Shown piece after piece: positions 44,417 through 48,320 of a stretch of DNA of 48,320 nucleotides. Position 1 is the stretch's first letter. Each line of letters starts with the position of its first letter. The notes beneath the pieces were generated by a model that was given only the letters and a program-made list of their open reading frames with translations, was not told the DNA's origin and did no database searches. The position numbers and the translations under genes were made by a program. The stretch spans positions 1 through 48,320 of the forward strand of contig JAJFHD010000101.1 in assembly GCA_021775805.1 (NCBI GenBank), given 5' to 3'. This DNA is from Alphaproteobacteria bacterium. GTDB taxonomy: Bacteria; Pseudomonadota; Alphaproteobacteria; Rhizobiales; JAJFHC01.

Positions 44417-45523
44417 ATGCCTTCAAGACGCCAGTTCCTGCGGACTTCGGCCATCCTGGCCGGTGCTGTGATGGCACGTTCCGCGCCAGCCGGCGCAACC
44501 GCATCTGCCCGTGCCTCGGGCTACAGGATGCCGGAGGAAACCGAGCCCCATGAACGCACCTTCATGCAGTGGCCGGTCAACCGCCGGGTGCATCCTGATC
44601 CGGTCTTTTTGCAGATGCTTCAGCGCAGCATTGCCGACATCGCGAACACAATCTCGGAATTCGAACCGGTCGTCATGCTGATGGACTCAAAGTACCGGAA
44701 GCAGGCCCGGGCCTTGCTCGCGTCCGCTATCGAGGTCTGGGACATCCCGACCGACGATCTGTGGTGCCGCGACTCCGGGCCGGTTTTTGTCACCAACGCC
44801 AACGGCGCGTTGGCGGTCAGTCAGTTGAATTTCAACGGATGGGGCAACAAGCAGGTTCATCGTCATGACGGGAAGATCGCCGCCCGGGTCGCGACACGGC
44901 TCGGTTTGCCGGTGTTCGACAATGGCGTTGTCGGCGAGGGCGGCGGCGTCGAGACCGATGGCGGGACGACACTCTTGGCCCACGAAAGCTCCTGGGTGAA
45001 CGCCAACCGCAACCCCGGCTCGAGAGAACAGGTGGAAGCCAAGTTGCTCGACGCCCTGGGTGCCGAAAAGATGATCTGGGCCCCCGGCGTAAAAGGCGCT
45101 GACATCACTGACTACCACATCGACTCCCTGGCACGCTTTGTCAAACCGGGCACCGTGGTCATCCAGTTGCCGGACAAGGTCGACCCGGACGATCCGTGGT
45201 CACGCTCCGCGTTCGAGACCCACGATATCCTGCGCGGCGCCACAGATGGGTCGGGTCGGAAACTTGAAATAGTCATCCTCCCGGAGCCCTATGACATCCG
45301 GGTCAAGTCCCTCGATTTCGTGGCGTCTTATGTCAATTACTACGTCTGCAACGGTGGGGTTGTTGCCGCCCAGTTCGGCGACAGCAAAGCCGATGCCGAT
45401 GCTGTTGCGACACTCAAGCGGCTTTATCCGGACCGGGAAGTGGTCGTGTTGAACGTCGATCCGATCGGCGAGACCGGCGGCGGCATTCATTGCGCGACAC
45501 AGCAGCAGCCGAAGACCGCTTGA
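44417..45523 (+). CDS. Tat-exported agmatine deiminase-family enzyme
   Basis: 368 residues. The N-terminus is a twin-arginine signal (SRRQFLRTSAILAGAVMARS, cleavage near GATA). The rest is the agmatine deiminase/PAD-porph fold: MPEETEPHERTFMQWPVN, DDLWCRDSGPVFV, the substrate Asp/His in TDYHIDSLARFV, and the nucleophile Cys in GETGGGIHCATQQ. Most agmatine deiminases are cytoplasmic, so an exported copy is unusual; it could act on agmatine, arginine or peptidyl-arginine in the periplasm, releasing ammonia and a carbamoyl or citrulline product. It overlaps the next gene by one base (TGATG). Confidence 0.85.
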   Translation: MPSRRQFLRTSAILAGAVMARSAPAGATASARASGYRMPEETEPHERTFMQWPVNRRVHPDPVFLQMLQRSIADIANTISEFEPVVMLMDSKYRKQARALLASAIEVWDIPTDDLWCRDSGPVFVTNANGALAVSQLNFNGWGNKQVHRHDGKIAARVATRLGLPVFDNGVVGEGGGVETDGGTTLLAHESSWVNANRNPGSREQVEAKLLDALGAEKMIWAPGVKGADITDYHIDSLARFVKPGTVVIQLPDKVDPDDPWSRSAFETHDILRGATDGSGRKLEIVILPEPYDIRVKSLDFVASYVNYYVCNGGVVAAQFGDSKADADAVATLKRLYPDREVVVLNVDPIGETGGGIHCATQQQPKTA

Positions 45524-45984
45524 TGTGGCGCTGGATCAAGAGCAACGCCACCGGTCTGGAAGCGCTTGGTGCAGTCACGACGGCTGCTGTCGCCCTGGCT
45601 GCCCTCATCGGTGTAAAATTTCAGATCGATGCCAATGAGCGCGTGCAGAAAACCCAGGCCGCCAAGGAAATATATCGCGAATACCTCAACATCACCATCC
45701 AGCACCCCGGTCTCAGTGTTGCAAACTACTGCAGCATCGACCGGGCGAAGGACCGCGCCGCCTACGAGTCCTATGTGGAATATCTGCTCTATACCGCCGA
45801 GCAGCTGATCGAAATGGACAATAACTGGGAAAAGCCGATGGCAAGCGAAATCTCCCATCATACCGCCTACATCTGTTCACGAAGCGAGTGGCAGGACTAT
45901 GCACCGTCGGTTGCCGGCTTGGTTGTTTCCTTGCGTGCCAAACTCTGCCACCAGGCGGCGTCCTGTCCGGCGCCGGAAAACTGA
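45523..45984 (+). CDS. Small membrane-anchored protein, function unknown
   Basis: 153 residues. One N-terminal membrane helix (LEALGAVTTAAVALAALIGV), then a helical, probably coiled, segment (RVQKTQAAKEIYREYLNITI) and a C-terminal half with four cysteines. The type (single helix, then an IYREYL-like segment) recurs in uncharacterised alphaproteobacterial proteins. ATG 45523 shares a base with the deiminase stop (TGATG), so translation is coupled. An earlier in-frame start at 45490 lies inside the deiminase gene. A partner role for the exported enzyme is inference. Confidence 0.65.
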   Translation: MWRWIKSNATGLEALGAVTTAAVALAALIGVKFQIDANERVQKTQAAKEIYREYLNITIQHPGLSVANYCSIDRAKDRAAYESYVEYLLYTAEQLIEMDNNWEKPMASEISHHTAYICSRSEWQDYAPSVAGLVVSLRAKLCHQAASCPAPEN

Positions 45985-45993
45985 CCGAGTGCT

Positions 45994-47100
45994 TCAGGCA
46001 AATGACCCGACAAGATTGCCGATCCGGTCTTCATCCGGGCTGATGCCGAGGCCGGGCCCGTCAGGCACAAGGATGTGGCCCGCCTCGATGTTGATGCCGT
46101 TCTCCCCATCGTAATGCTCCTCCAGGTAGGGCGCTGCAATCCAGACGCCTTCGAGAAGGCGCGGCTGGACCGTCGCACCCATATGCACGCAGGCGGCCGC
46201 GATGATGTCGCCGCCAAAGGCGTCATCCATGGAGTGCGGCAGCGTGCGGGCGGCACAGATGTCGCGGACCGTCCGCATGGCACTCAGTCCCCCCAGCCGC
46301 GTCACCTTCAGCCCGAAGCCATCGCATACCCCCAGGGCGATGACCCTCAGAAGCGTTGAGATATCGAGGATCGACTCGTCGAGATAGACCGGATGGCGAA
46401 GCCGCGGACGGATAGCCAACACTTCCTCGATTGAATTGCACGGTTGTTCAAGCACGATGGGTATGTCGCGGCACCCGTTGGAAATGAACAGGGCGTCCCG
46501 CGCCGTCCAGCTACGGTTTGCGTCCACTTTGAGGCGCACCTTGGAACCGACGGCTTCCCAGACTTTGTGAATGGTTTCGATATCCGTCTCGATGTCACGG
46601 CCTCCGGCCTTGATCTGCAGGCGCGAAAAGCCCTGTCTCATTTTCTCAATGGCAAGTTTGGCGGTTTCGCCCGGCGTATCGATACCGGTCGCATAGTACG
46701 ACGGCACCCTGTCGCTGCGAGCGCCGCCAAGCAGCCGGCAAACCGGTTGCCCATAGTGCTTGCCCTGGAGATCCCATAACGCGATATCCAGTGCGGCCTT
46801 GGCGTAATTATGGCCATTGAGGGTGTCGTCCATGACCATGCGGGCAAGATCGATATCCAGCGCGTTCGCCCCGATCAGGTGCGGCGCCATCTCAACCAGC
46901 GCCGCCCGTGCCCCGCCCGCATGATGAGGCTGATAGACCGGCCCGACCGGGCAACTTTCCCCCCATCCCGCAAGGCCATTACCGGTGACGACCTTGACGA
47001 TTGTCGAATCCATGGCCGCCAGGGAGGTACGCGCCATCGTGTATGGAGGCCCCGCCAAGGGAAGATCCTTTTGGTAGATATGGATCTCGGAGATCTGCAT
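45994..47100 (-). CDS. Enolase-superfamily dehydratase or epimerase
   Basis: 368 residues, mandelate racemase/muconate-cycloisomerase fold. Capping domain 1-125, barrel after it. The acid-base Lys164 is in SRLQIKAGG (Gln at the position two before it), metal ligands are Asp193 (LKVDANRSW), Glu218 (IVLEQPC) and Asp241 (YLDESI), and the opposite-face Lys265 is in [10 protein letters not shown]. Both bases are present, so a 1,1-proton transfer or a dehydration is possible. Nearest described roles are cis-3-hydroxy-L-proline dehydratase and hydroxyproline-betaine epimerase. It is divergent from a soxB-type gene, which suits catabolism of N-methylated proline-like compounds. Confidence 0.8.
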   Translation of the reverse strand: MQISEIHIYQKDLPLAGPPYTMARTSLAAMDSTIVKVVTGNGLAGWGESCPVGPVYQPHHAGGARAALVEMAPHLIGANALDIDLARMVMDDTLNGHNYAKAALDIALWDLQGKHYGQPVCRLLGGARSDRVPSYYATGIDTPGETAKLAIEKMRQGFSRLQIKAGGRDIETDIETIHKVWEAVGSKVRLKVDANRSWTARDALFISNGCRDIPIVLEQPCNSIEEVLAIRPRLRHPVYLDESILDISTLLRVIALGVCDGFGLKVTRLGGLSAMRTVRDICAARTLPHSMDDAFGGDIIAAACVHMGATVQPRLLEGVWIAAPYLEEHYDGENGINIEAGHILVPDGPGLGISPDEDRIGNLVGSFA

Positions 47101-47114
47101 CTTCTTTCCTCATG

Positions 47115-47128
47115 CATCATTATTGATG
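47115..47128. promoter_or_regulatory. Palindrome upstream of the enolase-superfamily gene
   Basis: CATCATTATTGATG is a symmetric inverted repeat (CATCA-N4-TGATG) 15 bases before the gene's start, inside the 158-base AT-rich spacer shared with the soxB-type gene. No regulator gene is near to name. Confidence 0.45.
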
Positions 47129-47258
47129 TTGTCACCAATTCGCTCAAAATAAGATTCACTAATACACAATCATAAATTGCCTAATGCGCCGCAAATCAGC
47201 TACATAACGCACCAAATCGACACTATTGTCTCGACAAAGATTCCGGGAGACATCCACC

Positions 47259-48320
47259 ATGGCCATCCGCGGCTATTCCGCCTTTCAGCTGCTCCGTCAC
47301 ACCCTGTCGGGCCACAAGAAATGGCCTTTGGCGTGGCGTGACGCGCAGCCCAAGGAAAAGTACAAGGTCATCATCGTCGGTGGCGGCGGTCACGGGCTTG
47401 CGACGGCCTATTATCTGGCCAGGGAACATGGCATTACCGACATCGCGGTGATCGAAAAAGGCTGGCTCGGCGGCGGCAACACAGGCCGCAACACGACCAT
47501 CGTGCGGTCCAACTACATGCTGCCCGGCAACACCCTGTTCTACGAAAAATCCATGCAATTGTGGGAAGGCCTGAGCCAGGACTTGAACTACAACGTCATG
47601 TTTTCCCAGAGAGGCATCGTCAACCTCGCCCACTCTGACGCCCAGATGGATGCTTTCGCCAAGCGCGGCAACGCCATGCGTCTCAACGGCATCGATGCCG
47701 AATTGATGACCCGCGACGAAGTCCGGGCCACGATACCCATGCTCGATTATTCGGAACATGCCCGCTTCCCCGTCTTCGGCGGACTGAGCCAGCCTCGGGC
47801 CGGCACCGCACGACACGACGCGGTTGCCTGGGGTTTTGCCCGCGGCGCCGACAAGTACGGCGTCGACATCATCCAGCAGTGCGAAGTGACCGGTTTTCTT
47901 CGCGAAGAAGGTCGGGTTGTCGGAGTCGAAACCACCAGGGGCAATATTCAGGCCGATAAGGTTGGCCTGGCAGTCGCCGGCAGCACGACCTTGCTGACCG
48001 ATAAGGTCGGCCTCAGGATGCCGATCGAAAGCCACGTGCTGCAGGCATTCGTCTCCGAACCGCTTAAACCCCTGATCGACACGGTGGTGACATTCGGCGC
48101 CGGTCATTTTTATGTCAGCCAGTCCGATAAGGGCGGTCTTGTCTTTGGCGGCGACCTCGACATGTACAACTCCTACGCCCAGCGCGGCAATCTGCCTGTG
48201 GTCGAGGATGTGATCAGTGGCGGCGTCGCCATGATGCCGTGTATCTCGAGACTGCGTGTCCTGCGCCACTGGGGCGGGATCATGGACATGTCCATGGACG
48301 GCAGCCCGATCATCTGCAAG
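47259..48320 (+). CDS. soxB: Sarcosine oxidase subunit beta (SoxB type), 5' part
   Basis: 354 codons from ATG 47259 to the edge; the end lies outside. FAD-dependent oxidase of the heterotetrameric sarcosine oxidase type: VIIVGGGGHGLATAYYLARE (FAD motif, about 38-57), GGGNTGRNTTIVRSNYMLPG, and ARHDAVAWGFARGADKYGVD, which carries the His that binds FMN covalently in characterised SoxB. It should oxidise an N-methyl group (sarcosine, dimethylglycine or an N-methyl amino acid) in the cytoplasm and pass methylene units to folate through SoxA. soxD, soxA and soxG would be expected beyond the edge but cannot be seen. It is divergent from the enolase-superfamily gene. Confidence 0.92.
   Translation, partial: MAIRGYSAFQLLRHTLSGHKKWPLAWRDAQPKEKYKVIIVGGGGHGLATAYYLAREHGITDIAVIEKGWLGGGNTGRNTTIVRSNYMLPGNTLFYEKSMQLWEGLSQDLNYNVMFSQRGIVNLAHSDAQMDAFAKRGNAMRLNGIDAELMTRDEVRATIPMLDYSEHARFPVFGGLSQPRAGTARHDAVAWGFARGADKYGVDIIQQCEVTGFLREEGRVVGVETTRGNIQADKVGLAVAGSTTLLTDKVGLRMPIESHVLQAFVSEPLKPLIDTVVTFGAGHFYVSQSDKGGLVFGGDLDMYNSYAQRGNLPVVEDVISGGVAMMPCISRLRVLRHWGGIMDMSMDGSPIICK

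Noticed and set aside
47223..48269. 348-codon open frame opposite the soxB-type gene
   Set aside because: The plus strand encodes an unmistakable SoxB with FAD motif and ribosome-proximal start.

Overview
The window looks like chromosomal DNA of a free-living, probably marine, alphaproteobacterium. The case rests on moderately high GC, a two-step HutF/HutG route for histidine breakdown, an orphan TAXI solute receptor, heterotetrameric-type sarcosine oxidase next to an enolase-superfamily enzyme, and many ABC and betaine/amino-acid genes. No species is claimed. No intact mobile element, prophage or CRISPR array was seen.

Layout. 1-3.7 kb: the 3' end of a porin gene with a strong terminator, then a coupled pair (TPR-sulfotransferase and a trypsin-like lipoprotein). 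3.8-13.6 kb: a stress or low-oxygen/sulfur island. It holds a quinone reductase, a universal stress protein, a BT1-like transporter, a flavodoxin-fold reductase, a GlcG/HbpS-like protein, cbpA-cbpM, an ETHE1/Blh-type metallo-hydrolase, a rhodanese with a membrane tail and a formate/nitrite channel. Two broken genes (peroxiredoxin and SulP permease) lie within it, and three CRP/FNR-type boxes lie upstream of its genes. 14-22 kb: miscellaneous genes: a Gfo/Idh/MocA oxidoreductase, a Sel1-repeat protein, a transposase scrap, tRNA-Ser(GCU), sthA, an aldo-keto reductase, and two solute-binding proteins without permeases, one fused to LysM.

22.7-39.6 kb: the centrepiece, a histidine-utilisation region. 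hutC, hutU, a PhyH-family dioxygenase gene, five liv-type ABC importer genes and hutH run as one compact unit. After an ACR3 gene come the divergent hutF-SDR and hutI-hutG units, then a gene joining an FlK-like hotdog thioesterase to a DsbA-like isomerase domain. The same palindrome, TTGTATATACAA, occurs twice before hutC (one copy slightly imperfect) and once between hutF and hutI. This suggests one HutC regulon. The pathway is histidine to urocanate (HutH), imidazolonepropionate (HutU), formiminoglutamate (HutI), formylglutamate (HutF), glutamate (HutG).

39.6-48.3 kb: a small zinc-ribbon protein, a methyltransferase, an unrecognised protein, a DUF1287 protein, a class IV (D-amino-acid type) aminotransferase divergent from a LysR regulator, a Tat-exported agmatine-deiminase-family enzyme coupled to a small membrane protein, and an enolase-superfamily enzyme divergent from a soxB-type gene cut by the window edge.

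Best leads for new biology: the dioxygenase inside the hut/importer operon, the thioesterase-isomerase fusion that keeps the exact FlK triad spacing, the LysM-receptor fusion beside an orphan TAXI receptor, and the CRP/FNR-type box set.
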